Shown in pieces: positions 20,620-30,125 of a stretch of DNA of 64,000 nt (the stretch's first letter is position 1; each line of letters starts with the position of its first letter). The stretch spans positions 62,001 to 126,000 of the forward strand of contig JAMFSK010000200.1 in assembly GCA_026225235.1 (NCBI GenBank). The letters run 5' to 3'. The notes beneath the pieces were generated by a model. That model did no database searches. It was not told the origin of the DNA and saw only the letters and a program-made list of their open reading frames with translations. This DNA is from Burkholderiales bacterium. GTDB taxonomy: Bacteria; Pseudomonadota; Gammaproteobacteria; Burkholderiales; Burkholderiaceae. Both the position numbers and the translations under genes were made by a program.

Positions 20620-20739
20620 ATCCAGCAGTCAGATCAAGATGATCGGTAGCGAGGCGAAGGCGCTCAAACGAACGATCTGCGAAGAATGGATCTATCCGCC
20701 GGTCGCTGACAGGTATGCGGCATTTGCAGCCGCCGACCC

Positions 20740-20765
20740 CGCCTTAAGCGTCGTCGCTTAAGGCG
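20740..20765. repeat. perfect inverted repeat
   Basis: CGCCTTAAGCG-TCGT-CGCTTAAGGCG. Confidence 0.7.
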
Positions 20766-21077
20766 TGGCCCACACGACGCGGCGAGGCGACGTCCTACGT
20801 ACACGGCTATCCAGGATCTAAGGATGCACACAGCTCCCTGCGACCTCGAACAAAGCAATGCTTTGGCGCTGTTACTTGCGCCATAGAAAGGGACGCCTTC
20901 TTTAAGCACCGCTAGTGATGGGCCAAGCGCTCAGTCGCCGGGCCCATTGGCATACCGAGGATTTCCCCGCTCGGGAATAAGCTTCCAACGAATGAATCTT
21001 TTCCCTTCTGCCAACGGGTGCTTATAGTCGGTCCGGATCCTCCGCGCATCCAGCCGGAGGTATCGTTCACGCGCACT

Positions 21078-22019
21078 ATGCATCCGAACCTTGAAAAAAT
21101 CGTTCATTGGGTGCTCGCGGGCCTTGAGCTCAAGAGCACCCTGTTCCACGTCGGTCAATATTGCGGCGGATGGCAAGCATCGACTGTGGGATTCGAACGT
21201 GCAAGTTTCCATGTCGTGTTGCACGGGGAATGCTGGCTACACCTGCCCGATGACCAGCGCAGCGTACGGCTCCACGAGGGCGATGCGGTGTTCCTGCTGC
21301 GTGACCTGCCGCATTGCCTGTCCCCCGACCCCACCCGGCCGGCGGCAGGTCAACCCGTCGAGCGTCACGGCAGCATGCAGCCGCTGGATACCTCGATTGC
21401 CGGCAGTGTGGGGCTTGCCTGTGGGTTCTTCGAGTTCCAATCGACGCTCGGCAATCTGATCCTCTCGCTTTTGCCCGACTATCTCGTGGTGAAGCGGGAC
21501 GACCCTGCGCTCGGGGGCGCGCATGTGATCTTTGACCTGATCCGGGCGGAGGCACAGAAGGCCTCGGCAGAGTCATCGCCATTAATCTCGCGGCTTACCG
21601 AGCTCCTCTTCTTCTATGCGCTGCGCGAAGTGGCAGTGCGCGACGGTGCCGCCTGCAGTCTATGGTCGCTGATGCGCGGCAAAGAATTCTCCCAGCTCGT
21701 GACCGCGATCATCGAGGCGCCGGGCGAAACGTGGTCAGCAGACACGATGGCAAGCTACGCTCATATGTCGCGTGCGCGATTCTTCAAGCGCTTCGTCGAA
21801 GTCAGCGGGCAGCCACCCGCGCAATTCGTCGCCGCCGTCCGCATGAAAGTAGCCGCGGAATTACTGCGTGCAGGCTGGAGCATTCCTCGCGCGAGCGAAG
21901 AAGTGGGTTACCTGTCCGAATCCGCCTTCGCTCAGGCCTTTAAGCGTATGACCGGTGAACAACCTGGTGCCTACCGCCGGATGCATCTCGTAACAGACGC
22001 CCAGCTCGCTGACGCCTGA
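21078..22019 (+). CDS. AraC-family transcriptional regulator with cupin-type N-terminal domain
   Basis: N-terminal HVVLHGECWLHLPDDQRSVRLHEGDAVFLLRDLPH; C-terminal ELLRAGWSIPRASEEVGYLSESAFAQAFKRMTGEQPGAYRR. Confidence 0.92.
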   Translation: MHPNLEKIVHWVLAGLELKSTLFHVGQYCGGWQASTVGFERASFHVVLHGECWLHLPDDQRSVRLHEGDAVFLLRDLPHCLSPDPTRPAAGQPVERHGSMQPLDTSIAGSVGLACGFFEFQSTLGNLILSLLPDYLVVKRDDPALGGAHVIFDLIRAEAQKASAESSPLISRLTELLFFYALREVAVRDGAACSLWSLMRGKEFSQLVTAIIEAPGETWSADTMASYAHMSRARFFKRFVEVSGQPPAQFVAAVRMKVAAELLRAGWSIPRASEEVGYLSESAFAQAFKRMTGEQPGAYRRMHLVTDAQLADA

Positions 22020-22199
22020 TTCAGCGCACGCATACGCATACGCGTCACAAGGTCGATGAAACCGGACTTCCTCGTGTGTGCTCTATCCGACTTCGCGAGA
22101 CGAAACAGCAGGGATTGCAGACGCTCCCGCATTGCATGCAGACAGACGCCCCATCGACAATAGCCGCATTGAGAATTCGTCGTCGAACAAGGAAAGTCC

Positions 22200-22766
22200 A
22201 TGAGCCGCCTGCCCCTTCATACCTTCGAAAGCGCCCCCGAAGCGAGTCGTCCATTTGTCGAGAAAGCCCAGGCGAATAACGGCTTTCTTCCGAACCTCGT
22301 CGCCTCCCTGGCCAACGCGCCCACCGCACTCGAGACTTATCTCACGGTCGCGGCCATCAACGGCCGTAGCGGCCTGACGCTTGCGGAACGCGAAATCGTG
22401 CAGATCACGGCCGCCGGCATCCATGGGTGCGGTTTCTGTGTGGCTGGTCATACGGCCGTGGCGCTCAAGAAAGCACAGATCGACGCTGACTCGGTCGAGC
22501 AAGCGCGCACGCAGCAACCGATCGGGAATCCAAAGCTCGACGCTGTGGCCCGTTTCACGCGCGAGGTCATCGCCACGCGCGGTGCAGTCAGCGATGCACA
22601 GTTGGCCACGTTTCGTGCGGCCGGCTACACTGAGGCGAATGCGCTCGAGGTCATACTGGGCGTGAGCCTCGCGACGCTGTGCAACTTCGCAAACAACTTG
22701 TCGCAAAACGAGTTGAACCCCGAACTCGCAGCGTATCGATGGACGCCGGCCGCGCAACCCGCATGA
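22200..22766 (+). CDS. carboxymuconolactone decarboxylase/AhpD-like protein
   Basis: 188 aa; EREIVQITAAGIHGCGFCVAGHTAVALK with CxxC. Confidence 0.9.
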   Translation: MSRLPLHTFESAPEASRPFVEKAQANNGFLPNLVASLANAPTALETYLTVAAINGRSGLTLAEREIVQITAAGIHGCGFCVAGHTAVALKKAQIDADSVEQARTQQPIGNPKLDAVARFTREVIATRGAVSDAQLATFRAAGYTEANALEVILGVSLATLCNFANNLSQNELNPELAAYRWTPAAQPA

Positions 22767-23866
22767 GTGCCTTCATCCGTCTGCCGATACGATCAATCGA
22801 GCGTAGTCTGCTGGACTGGCTCGATGCTCACGCGACCGCTCTCGACGAAGGACAAGCCGAGCCGACAGACGTGCTGCCGCGACTCGCCGACGCGGGGCTG
22901 TTCAAGCTCGGTGTCCCGATCGCGCACGGCGGTGTGGGCGGTACAAGCCTCGACGCAGTCGCAGCGATCGCTACGATTGCCGAGCATTCGCTGACGGCGG
23001 CATTTGTTTTCTGGGGACACCGCACCTTTATCGAATATTTGCTCGAGAGTCCGAACGCGAGCCTGCGCGAGCGCTGGCTCGCACCATTGCTGGCTGGCAA
23101 GCATGCAGGTGCAACGGGGTTGTCGAATGCGATGAAATACCTGGGTGGCATCGAGCCACTCCAGATGGGCGCTCATCGCGCGCCTGACGGATGGATCCTC
23201 GAAGGCCAGCTCCCCTGGGTGACCAATCTGCGCAAGGAAGGCTTTATCGTCGCCGCCGCAGTCGATCATGCGGACCGGTCGAGTCCTTCTATTTTTGCGA
23301 TTCCCCACGATGCGCAGGGCGTCGCACGCAGTGCGGATCTTGATCTCATAGCGCTGCGTTCGAGCAATACCGCCGCCATCAGTGTCGAAGAGACCTGGCT
23401 GTCGTCGGACTGGGAGATCGATCCCGACGCACTCAGTTTCTTGTCGCGTGTAAGGCCTGCTTTCCTGGCCATGCAGTGCGCCCTCTCGATAGGGCTCGCG
23501 CGCCGCAGCCTCAGCGAATCGCTGCTTGCGGCCGAAACGCTGGGCGCCGAGATCGATGCGCTCGATCATCGGTTACAGAAAGCCGTCCATCTTCTCTCTG
23601 AAGGGCTGTCCTCGGGCCTGTTTCGTTCGCGTCCGGCTCCCCTCTTCGAAATCCGCATTGAACTCGCAGCAATCGCATGCGCGGCGGTGAATCTCGAGAT
23701 CCAGACAAGTGGCGGTCGGGGCTATCTGCGCGACGCGGGCGGCGCGTCCCGGCGCGGTGACGTGGCACGCCGCTGGCGCGAGGCGGCGTTCATCCCCGTC
23801 GTGACGCCGAGCCTGACTCAACTGAAGAGTCAGCTCGCGAAACACGCCGGCAGCAACGCGGCATGA
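22763..23866 (+). CDS. acyl-CoA dehydrogenase-family flavoprotein (monooxygenase-like)
   Basis: LADAGLFKLGVPIAHGGVGGTSLDAVAAIATIAEHSLTAAFVFWGHRTFIEYLL...; ATGA overlap with upstream CMD gene. Confidence 0.82.
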   Translation: MSAFIRLPIRSIERSLLDWLDAHATALDEGQAEPTDVLPRLADAGLFKLGVPIAHGGVGGTSLDAVAAIATIAEHSLTAAFVFWGHRTFIEYLLESPNASLRERWLAPLLAGKHAGATGLSNAMKYLGGIEPLQMGAHRAPDGWILEGQLPWVTNLRKEGFIVAAAVDHADRSSPSIFAIPHDAQGVARSADLDLIALRSSNTAAISVEETWLSSDWEIDPDALSFLSRVRPAFLAMQCALSIGLARRSLSESLLAAETLGAEIDALDHRLQKAVHLLSEGLSSGLFRSRPAPLFEIRIELAAIACAAVNLEIQTSGGRGYLRDAGGASRRGDVARRWREAAFIPVVTPSLTQLKSQLAKHAGSNAA

Positions 23867-24738
23867 AAGGGGCCGCGCATCCGCAAGCCGGTTCGACGCC
23901 GCGGCTTGACGCGCGTTCGATCACGCTGACTTATCGACAGTGTGTGACAAGCGAACGCACCGTTCTCGACGCGCTTGACCTGGTCGTTCAGCCCGGTGAA
24001 CTCGTCTCGATTCTCGGCCCTAGCGGCTCAGGGAAATCGAGCTTGTTGCGCATCCTGGCGGGGCTTTTGACACCCACTGCGGGCGACGTGCAGGTCGAAG
24101 GCATTCCGCTTAGAAGTCCCCGTGCCGATGTCGCGCTCGCATTCCAGGATCCACGGCTGTTGCCCTGGCTGTCGGTCGAACGCAATGTCGCGTTCGGACT
24201 CGGCTTCAGGCATCAGCAACGTCTTTCGCGCCTCGAGCGACGCGAGCGGGTGGATGCGGCCCTCACGGAGGTCGGTCTCGCCAATGGACGGCATCTGATG
24301 CCATCCCAACTCTCGGGCGGCATGGCGCAGCGCGTGGCACTTGCTCGCTGTCTGTCACGACGGCCGCGGGTGTTGTTGCTAGACGAGCCTTTCGGTGCGC
24401 TCGACGAAGTCACCCGCGCTGACATGCAGCAACTGCTTCTCAAGGTTGTCCGCGATACGGGGGCTGCGACGGTACTCGTGACCCATGATATCGACGAAGC
24501 CTTGCAGATTTCCGACCGCGTCGTGCTGCTTGGCACGAACGGCAAGCTGGCGGGTGAGTGGTCGATCGACCTCCCTCATCCGCGAGAGAACGCGCTGGAT
24601 GCGATGGCAGAGCTGCGCGTCTCCATTCTGCGCACGCTGCAGACATCGGTACGTTCCGGCCAACCCGCCATTCGGGGCGATGCCCTTCGCGATCGGCTGG
24701 TCCAGGAGAGTGCCGCTTCGTCTCGCTCCTTGCCCTGA
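23863..24738 (+). CDS. ABC transporter ATP-binding protein (SsuB/TauB-like)
   Basis: ILGPSGSGKSSLLRILAGLLTPTAGDV..., LSGGMAQRVALARCLSRRPRVLLLDEPFGALDEVTR. Confidence 0.93.
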   Translation: MKGAAHPQAGSTPRLDARSITLTYRQCVTSERTVLDALDLVVQPGELVSILGPSGSGKSSLLRILAGLLTPTAGDVQVEGIPLRSPRADVALAFQDPRLLPWLSVERNVAFGLGFRHQQRLSRLERRERVDAALTEVGLANGRHLMPSQLSGGMAQRVALARCLSRRPRVLLLDEPFGALDEVTRADMQQLLLKVVRDTGAATVLVTHDIDEALQISDRVVLLGTNGKLAGEWSIDLPHPRENALDAMAELRVSILRTLQTSVRSGQPAIRGDALRDRLVQESAASSRSLP

Positions 24739-24805
24739 AGGCTGCCGGTGCATCGGCCCACGATTTCCTTGCTATCCCACCACTGACCTTAGATCCGAGA
24801 CTGAC

Positions 24806-25996
24806 ATGTGCCAGGTTCCCATGACACGCCGCGAATGGCTCAAGCTTGCAGCACTTCTGACGGCCGGGGGCGCCGCGCCGTTGCTCACCAGCCTGAGCGC
24901 GCGCGCCGCGGCCGAGCCTGACGCGCCCGTGCGCATCGGTTATTTGCCCATTACCGACGCCGCCCCACTGCTCGTCGCGCATAACAACGGCTACTTCGAG
25001 CAAGCCGGTGTCGCAGTCGAAAAGCCGACCCTGCTGCGCAGTTGGGCGCAACTCGTCGAGGCCTTTCTGTCGGGACAGGTCAATGTCGTCCATCTGCTTT
25101 CGCCCCTCGCGGTCTGGGCGCGCTACGGCGGCCAGGCGCCCGCGAAAGTGGTGGCCTGGAACCATGTCAATGGTTCGGCCCTGACCGTTACCCCCGATAT
25201 CGCCTCGGTTCGCGACCTGGGAGGCAAGGTCGTCGCCGTCCCCTTCTGGTATTCGATTCACAACGTGGTCTTGCAAGACATGCTCCGCTCCGCGGGGCTC
25301 ACGCCGGTGATCCGACAGACCGGCGGGATTGCGCCGAACGAAGTCAACCTGATCGTGATGGCGCCCTCGGATATGCCGCCGGCGCTCGCGGCCCGTCAGA
25401 TCGCCGGATTTATCGTCGCCGAACCGTTCAACGCTGCGGTGGAGGCACTCAACGTCGGAAAAATTCTGCGCTTCACCGGCGACGTCTGGAAGAGCCATGC
25501 TTGCTGCACCGTCTTCATGCACGAGCAGGACCTTCAGACCCGTCCCGACTGGTCGCAAAAGGTCGTCGATGCCATCGTGCGCGCCCAGCTCTGGAGCCGT
25601 ACGCATCCGGAAGAGGTTGCCCGACTGCTCTCGCGCGACGGGCCGAACCGCTATACCCCTCACGCGAGCCAGGTGCTGACGCGTGTGCTCGCACCGACCG
25701 CGTCGGAAGAAGGCCGTTATCTCGCTGACGGCGCGGTTCGTCATGCCGACTGGAACCAGAAGCGCATCGACTTCCAGCCGTTCCCCTATCCCAGTTACAC
25801 AGAGGAGCTGGTACGGCGCCTGAAGGCGACCAAAGTCGAGGGCAATGCGCAGTTTCTCGCGAGTCTCGATCCAGCCCATGCCGCGCGGGATCTGGTCGAC
25901 GATCGCTTCGTGCGCAAGAGTATTGCGGCCGTCGGCGGCTTCCGCGCGTTCGGCCAGCCGGAGCGCTTCGAGCGAGAGGAACTAATCGATGTCTGA
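24806..25996 (+). CDS. ABC transporter substrate-binding protein (SsuA/NrtA-like), Tat-like leader
   Basis: MTRREWLKLAALLTAGGAAPLL...; IGYLPITDAAPLLVAHNNGYFEQAGV. Start at MCQVPMTRREW; ORF-track start 24485 overlaps the ATPase gene. Confidence 0.9.
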   Translation: MCQVPMTRREWLKLAALLTAGGAAPLLTSLSARAAAEPDAPVRIGYLPITDAAPLLVAHNNGYFEQAGVAVEKPTLLRSWAQLVEAFLSGQVNVVHLLSPLAVWARYGGQAPAKVVAWNHVNGSALTVTPDIASVRDLGGKVVAVPFWYSIHNVVLQDMLRSAGLTPVIRQTGGIAPNEVNLIVMAPSDMPPALAARQIAGFIVAEPFNAAVEALNVGKILRFTGDVWKSHACCTVFMHEQDLQTRPDWSQKVVDAIVRAQLWSRTHPEEVARLLSRDGPNRYTPHASQVLTRVLAPTASEEGRYLADGAVRHADWNQKRIDFQPFPYPSYTEELVRRLKATKVEGNAQFLASLDPAHAARDLVDDRFVRKSIAAVGGFRAFGQPERFEREELIDV

Positions 25997-26846
25997 ACCG
26001 ATATCGGCGCGAAGGGGCGCACCGTCTCGCGCAACCGCTATCGCTGCGGGCCATTCGACCCGCCCCGTTGCGCAACGACTTCGTGCTCATGCAGAGGCAT
26101 CACATGTACCGACGGCTTTGCTGGGCCTTCTCGGACTTGTGGCGACATTCGGGCTCTGGTGGCTGGGGCTTCATTTGTTGACGGCTCCCGGCAGCCTTCA
26201 GCGACAGTTCACACCCGACGCGGCACTGGCCGCGCTGCCATCGCTGATCAGCGACGGCCATCTGATCGGACAGGCCGTCGTCAGTCTGCGGCGCGTGGCA
26301 ATCGGCATCGGCTGGGCTCTCTTGATCGGGGTGCCGCTGGGATTTCTGGTCGGCCGCATGCGCTGGCTCGACGCAACGCTCGCGCCAACCTTCCAGTTCC
26401 TCCGAATGGTCTCGCCGCTCTCGTGGATGCCCATTGCCGTGATGTCGCTCGGGATCGGTGAACGCTCCGTATGCTTCTTGCTGGCATTTGCAGCCGTCTG
26501 GCCCCTACTCATGAATACGGCCGCCGGGGTCGCACAACTCGACGCGCGCTGGCTCGAACTCGGCGAAAGCCTCGCTGCGACCCGCACGGAGATCATCGTG
26601 CATATCTTTATCCCCGGGATCGCCTCACATGTGCTGACCGGCCTGCGCCTCGCACTTGGGGTCGTGTGGATCGTCCTCGTACCGGCGGAAATGCTCGGCG
26701 TAAGCGCGGGCCTGGGCTACCTGATCCTGGATACCCGTGACCGTCTCGCCTACTCGGAGCTGACGGCGGTGATCCTGACCATCGGTGCGATCGGTTTCGC
26801 GCTCGATTCGCTGATACGCCTCGTCTATCGCAAATTCGCGGCTTGA
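25989..26846 (+). CDS. ABC transporter permease (SsuC/TauC-like)
   Basis: 285 aa; LRMVSPLSWMPIAVMSLGIGERSVCFLLAFAAVWPLLMNTAAGV. Confidence 0.92.
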   Translation: MSEPISARRGAPSRATAIAAGHSTRPVAQRLRAHAEASHVPTALLGLLGLVATFGLWWLGLHLLTAPGSLQRQFTPDAALAALPSLISDGHLIGQAVVSLRRVAIGIGWALLIGVPLGFLVGRMRWLDATLAPTFQFLRMVSPLSWMPIAVMSLGIGERSVCFLLAFAAVWPLLMNTAAGVAQLDARWLELGESLAATRTEIIVHIFIPGIASHVLTGLRLALGVVWIVLVPAEMLGVSAGLGYLILDTRDRLAYSELTAVILTIGAIGFALDSLIRLVYRKFAA

Positions 26847-26961
26847 TATTGCGCGAGCGTGCGGATTTGCTTGTTCCAATTGCTTCTTTCCCCTATGCGG
26901 CCGGCTTGGTTACCCTTGCAACGTGCTCTCAATGACATTGCAAAACCGAGGTGGAATTACT

Positions 26962-27177
26962 ATGCGTTACAAGGGGTATGAACTCGCACCCGCTGCCCAA
27001 CCGCTCGCAAGCGGCCTGTTTGCGGCCAATCTCGTGATCCAGGAAGAGGCCTCGCCCCGTGCGCGCGCCTTTGTTTTCGACGCGCTCGACTACTTCTTCG
27101 AGTCCGAGCTCGCCATTGCCTATGCGGCGCGCTGGGGCCGGATGTGGATCGACGACCATCGTCGCCCGGGCGCCTGA
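26962..27177 (+). CDS. small conserved hypothetical protein (possibly CV_2116-domain type)
   Basis: MRYKGYELAPAAQPLASGLFAANLVIQEEASPRARAFVFDALDYFFESELAIAYAARWGRMWIDDHRRPGA; family recall is tentative. Confidence 0.65.
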   Translation: MRYKGYELAPAAQPLASGLFAANLVIQEEASPRARAFVFDALDYFFESELAIAYAARWGRMWIDDHRRPGA

Positions 27178-27228
27178 AAGGTCATTGACGATCATCCTCC
27201 CGCACCCCTTCCTGGCGCCGGTCAGACA

Positions 27229-27849
27229 CTACTTTCCGGTCAGGCCAAAGAATTCATATCGCGCGAGTTGATCGGCCAGATCCTGCACCTCGATCGACGG
27301 TTGATGCGCCAGATCATGTCCGTGACCGAACAACCACCATCCGATCGTGCCCTCGATGGTGTGATAGACAAAGGCGGCACGCACATCCACCTTGTCGAGA
27401 TCGCGCAACATACCCAGCGTCACCGCCTGTTCGATATTGCGACGTAGCGACTCATAGAGCGCCGCGCGCACGCCCGAGATCGCCGTATCGATCACCGGGT
27501 CCGCGCCGTAACCCTTGGCGAGCAAGAGCGCCATGAAATAGCGGCTCTCGCTAGCAAACGTCAACAAATCGATGAGCCACGCGCGGGTGTTGGCCAACAT
27601 GTCCTCAGTCGACGCGACGTGCGCGCGGTAACCGCGGTCGATTGCCGCGACCATGGCATGCTGGCCCGACTCGAACAGCTCGCGGGTCATGTCGAGTTTG
27701 CTTTTGAAGTGCCAGTAGAACGTCGCCTGCGCACAACCGCTCTCGCGCACGATGTCCGACACCTTGGTCAGGTGATAGCCTTTCGTGGCGAATAGCCTGA
27801 GGGCACATTCGAGAATGACGTCCCGCGTATCCTTGATCTCTTTGCTCAA
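27229..27849 (-). CDS. TetR-family transcriptional regulator
   Basis: TRDVILECALRLFATKGYHLTKVSDIVRESGCAQATFYWHFKSKLDM; likely TTG start at 27849 preceded by GGAGAG; ORF-track extension to 28074 overlaps the HD gene. Confidence 0.88.
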   Translation of the reverse strand: MSKEIKDTRDVILECALRLFATKGYHLTKVSDIVRESGCAQATFYWHFKSKLDMTRELFESGQHAMVAAIDRGYRAHVASTEDMLANTRAWLIDLLTFASESRYFMALLLAKGYGADPVIDTAISGVRAALYESLRRNIEQAVTLGMLRDLDKVDVRAAFVYHTIEGTIGWWLFGHGHDLAHQPSIEVQDLADQLARYEFFGLTGK

Positions 27850-27883
27850 AGTGCTCTCTCCGGGGTGGGCACGCTGCGGGGCA

Positions 27884-28534
27884 TCAGTCAGGAAACGGCG
27901 ACGCCGCAATCCGTTCGACGACGTTGACCGTCTTGAATCCATGCACGCACAAGCGTCCGATATCCGACAACACGTTGCCAAACGCAGTATGCGGCTTTCT
28001 TTCCGCGACGCCGACCAGCGCCTGCAACATGGCTTTTTTATAGCCGAACCGGGGCAACGCAAGATTGACGGCATCGACTACGTCGCGGCCGATTTCGTCG
28101 ATATAGGCGCCGCCGTCCACCGAGGTGCCAAGATGCACGAGTGCAATGTCGGGCTCCTTGTAGCCCGTGATACCGAAAGAAGAATGCAGGGCCACCGCGT
28201 CCCAAACGAGTTGGGCGCGGGCAGGCGTCTCGTGGTGCGCTTCCATGAACTCCCGGGCCGCGAAGGCACCGTCGACCTCGAAGCGTCGATCAGGCGTCTC
28301 GTATTGCTCGGTCAGCCCCAGATCGTGAAGGACCGCGCCCACGTAGACCAGTTCGGCATCAAACTTCAGCTTGCGTCGTTCGGCCAGGAGGGCCGCGAAT
28401 ACATACGTGCGCATCACATGATTGAAGAGAAACGTATCCGACGCTTCGTAAGCGATGGCCGTGGCTTCTCGGGTCAGCACGCTATCCGGCAATACAATGC
28501 CGGCGATCTCTTTGGGGACAAGCTGAACAGTCAT
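27884..28534 (-). CDS. HD-domain hydrolase (cyanamide-hydratase-like)
   Basis: NHVMRTYVFAALLAERRKLKFDAELVYVGAVLHDLGLTEQYETPDRRFEVDGAFAAREF... Confidence 0.82.
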   Translation of the reverse strand: MTVQLVPKEIAGIVLPDSVLTREATAIAYEASDTFLFNHVMRTYVFAALLAERRKLKFDAELVYVGAVLHDLGLTEQYETPDRRFEVDGAFAAREFMEAHHETPARAQLVWDAVALHSSFGITGYKEPDIALVHLGTSVDGGAYIDEIGRDVVDAVNLALPRFGYKKAMLQALVGVAERKPHTAFGNVLSDIGRLCVHGFKTVNVVERIAASPFPD

Positions 28535-28557
28535 CAAAAGGCTTCCTGGTAGGAGCG

Positions 28558-29280
28558 TTAAAGAAGAGGCGCCGCGTGGCTCCACGCCACGAGCGCGTCA
28601 CGCGCGAGCAGACGTTCGACCCGGCCAGCATGCATGAGCGCCGCACGGTCGCATAGATGGGCGATCACATTGGGGTCGTGACTGACGAGCAATACAGTTA
28701 TCCGATGGGCCGTCTTAAGCGTCGCGAGCAGATTGAGAATCTCGGCCTGCACGGACATGTCGAGCGCCGATGTCGGTTCATCGAGCAGAAGCAGGCGCGG
28801 ACGCAACAACAAGGCCCGCGCAATGGCGACCCGCTGCCGTTGGCCACCCGACATTTGATGGGGATACCGTGCGGCCATGGTGCGTGGCAGGCCGACCTCG
28901 TCCAGTGCCTCGAAGATCCGGGTCTCGACATGAGCGACCCCATTCACCCGCAACGGTTCACCAAGTGCCCGGCCAACGGTATGGCGTGGGTGCAGCGACG
29001 CAAAGGGATCCTGAAACACCATCTGGACCTCGCGCCGCAAATCCCCCCTGAAGCGCTTGCCCGACACGAGTTCATGATCGAAGACGCGAATCCGGCCATG
29101 CCATTCGCGCTGTACGCCTGCCAGCACGCGGAGCAACGTCGACTTACCGCAGCCCGATGGGCCTATCAGACCGAAAGTCTCTCCCTCGCCGATGCGCAAA
29201 TTGAGTCCGTCGAGAACGGCCTGCCGGCGACCGCGTTGTTCAAACGTGACCTGTAACTGTCCGATGTCAATGTCGTTCAT
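28558..29280 (-). CDS. peptide-type ABC transporter ATP-binding protein (DppF/NikE-like)
   Basis: [66 protein letters not shown]. Confidence 0.9.
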   Translation of the reverse strand: MNDIDIGQLQVTFEQRGRRQAVLDGLNLRIGEGETFGLIGPSGCGKSTLLRVLAGVQREWHGRIRVFDHELVSGKRFRGDLRREVQMVFQDPFASLHPRHTVGRALGEPLRVNGVAHVETRIFEALDEVGLPRTMAARYPHQMSGGQRQRVAIARALLLRPRLLLLDEPTSALDMSVQAEILNLLATLKTAHRITVLLVSHDPNVIAHLCDRAALMHAGRVERLLARDALVAWSHAAPLL

Positions 29281-30125
29281 TGCGATGATGCCTCCATCGG
29301 ACGACTGCGATCCAGCACGGGAAGCATCGTGCCGTAGGTCGCCGCACTCGGACGACAGGCCCACAACGTTCGAGTGTAGGGATGAGAGGCGCGATCGAGT
29401 TCACTGGCCTTGCGAGCATCGACGATCCGGCCCTGGAACATCACAAGCGCGCGATCGCAATAGCGTGCGACTTGCTGCAGATCGTGACTGATCAGCAGCA
29501 AGCCCATACGACGTGTCTCGACCAGATTCGTGATCAGATCGAGCACCTGATCGCGCAGCACAGCATCAAGCGCTGAAGTCGGCTCGTCGGCAATCAGCAA
29601 GCGCGGTCCATTGACCAGCATGGTCGCAAGCATGACCCGCTGGCCCATGCCGCCCGACAGATGCCGCGGATATGCATGCCGCAGGCGATGCGGCTCCGGA
29701 AGTCCAACCGCTTCCATGATGTCGAGCACGCGGTCGCGCCGCTCCGCAGAACCGAGCTTCTGATGCAAGCGCAAGGACTCGTCGATCTGGGCCCCCACGC
29801 TCAACACGGGATTCAACGCATGACGGGGGTCCTGTAGGACCATCGCCATACCCGTGCCACGTAGCGGCCGCCATTGGCGCGGTGTGAGCTCACGCAGGTC
29901 GCGCCCGGCGAATTCCATCCGAGAGGCCTGCATCACCAGCGGTGCGCGCAGGAGGCCCATCAATGCACGTGCTGTCAGCGATTTGCCAGAACCGGACTCA
30001 CCGACGAGTCCGAGCCGTTCCGTGCCAAGCTCGAATGAGAGATCGTCGACAAGAATCTTCGCGTCCGGTCGCGCCGATGTGCGCACGCAGAGGCCTTCGA
30101 CCGAGAGAAGCGGCGCCTCATTCAT
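29277..30125 (-). CDS. peptide-type ABC transporter ATP-binding protein (DppD/NikD-like)
   Basis: [70 protein letters not shown]. Confidence 0.9.
   Translation of the reverse strand: MNEAPLLSVEGLCVRTSARPDAKILVDDLSFELGTERLGLVGESGSGKSLTARALMGLLRAPLVMQASRMEFAGRDLRELTPRQWRPLRGTGMAMVLQDPRHALNPVLSVGAQIDESLRLHQKLGSAERRDRVLDIMEAVGLPEPHRLRHAYPRHLSGGMGQRVMLATMLVNGPRLLIADEPTSALDAVLRDQVLDLITNLVETRRMGLLLISHDLQQVARYCDRALVMFQGRIVDARKASELDRASHPYTRTLWACRPSAATYGTMLPVLDRSRPMEASSQ

Noticed and set aside
22121-22136. GG-N10-GC match upstream of the CMD gene (AGGGATTGCAGACGCT region, ~22110-22125)
   Set aside because: Lacks the conserved TGGCA and TTGC/CTGC context; an AraC-family regulator gene is directly upstream and a more likely control.
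24440-25879. 479-aa minus-strand ORF
   Set aside because: Antisense to the SsuA-like gene (24806-25996) and the ATPase gene; composition is that of a high-GC shadow ORF with no domain recognised.
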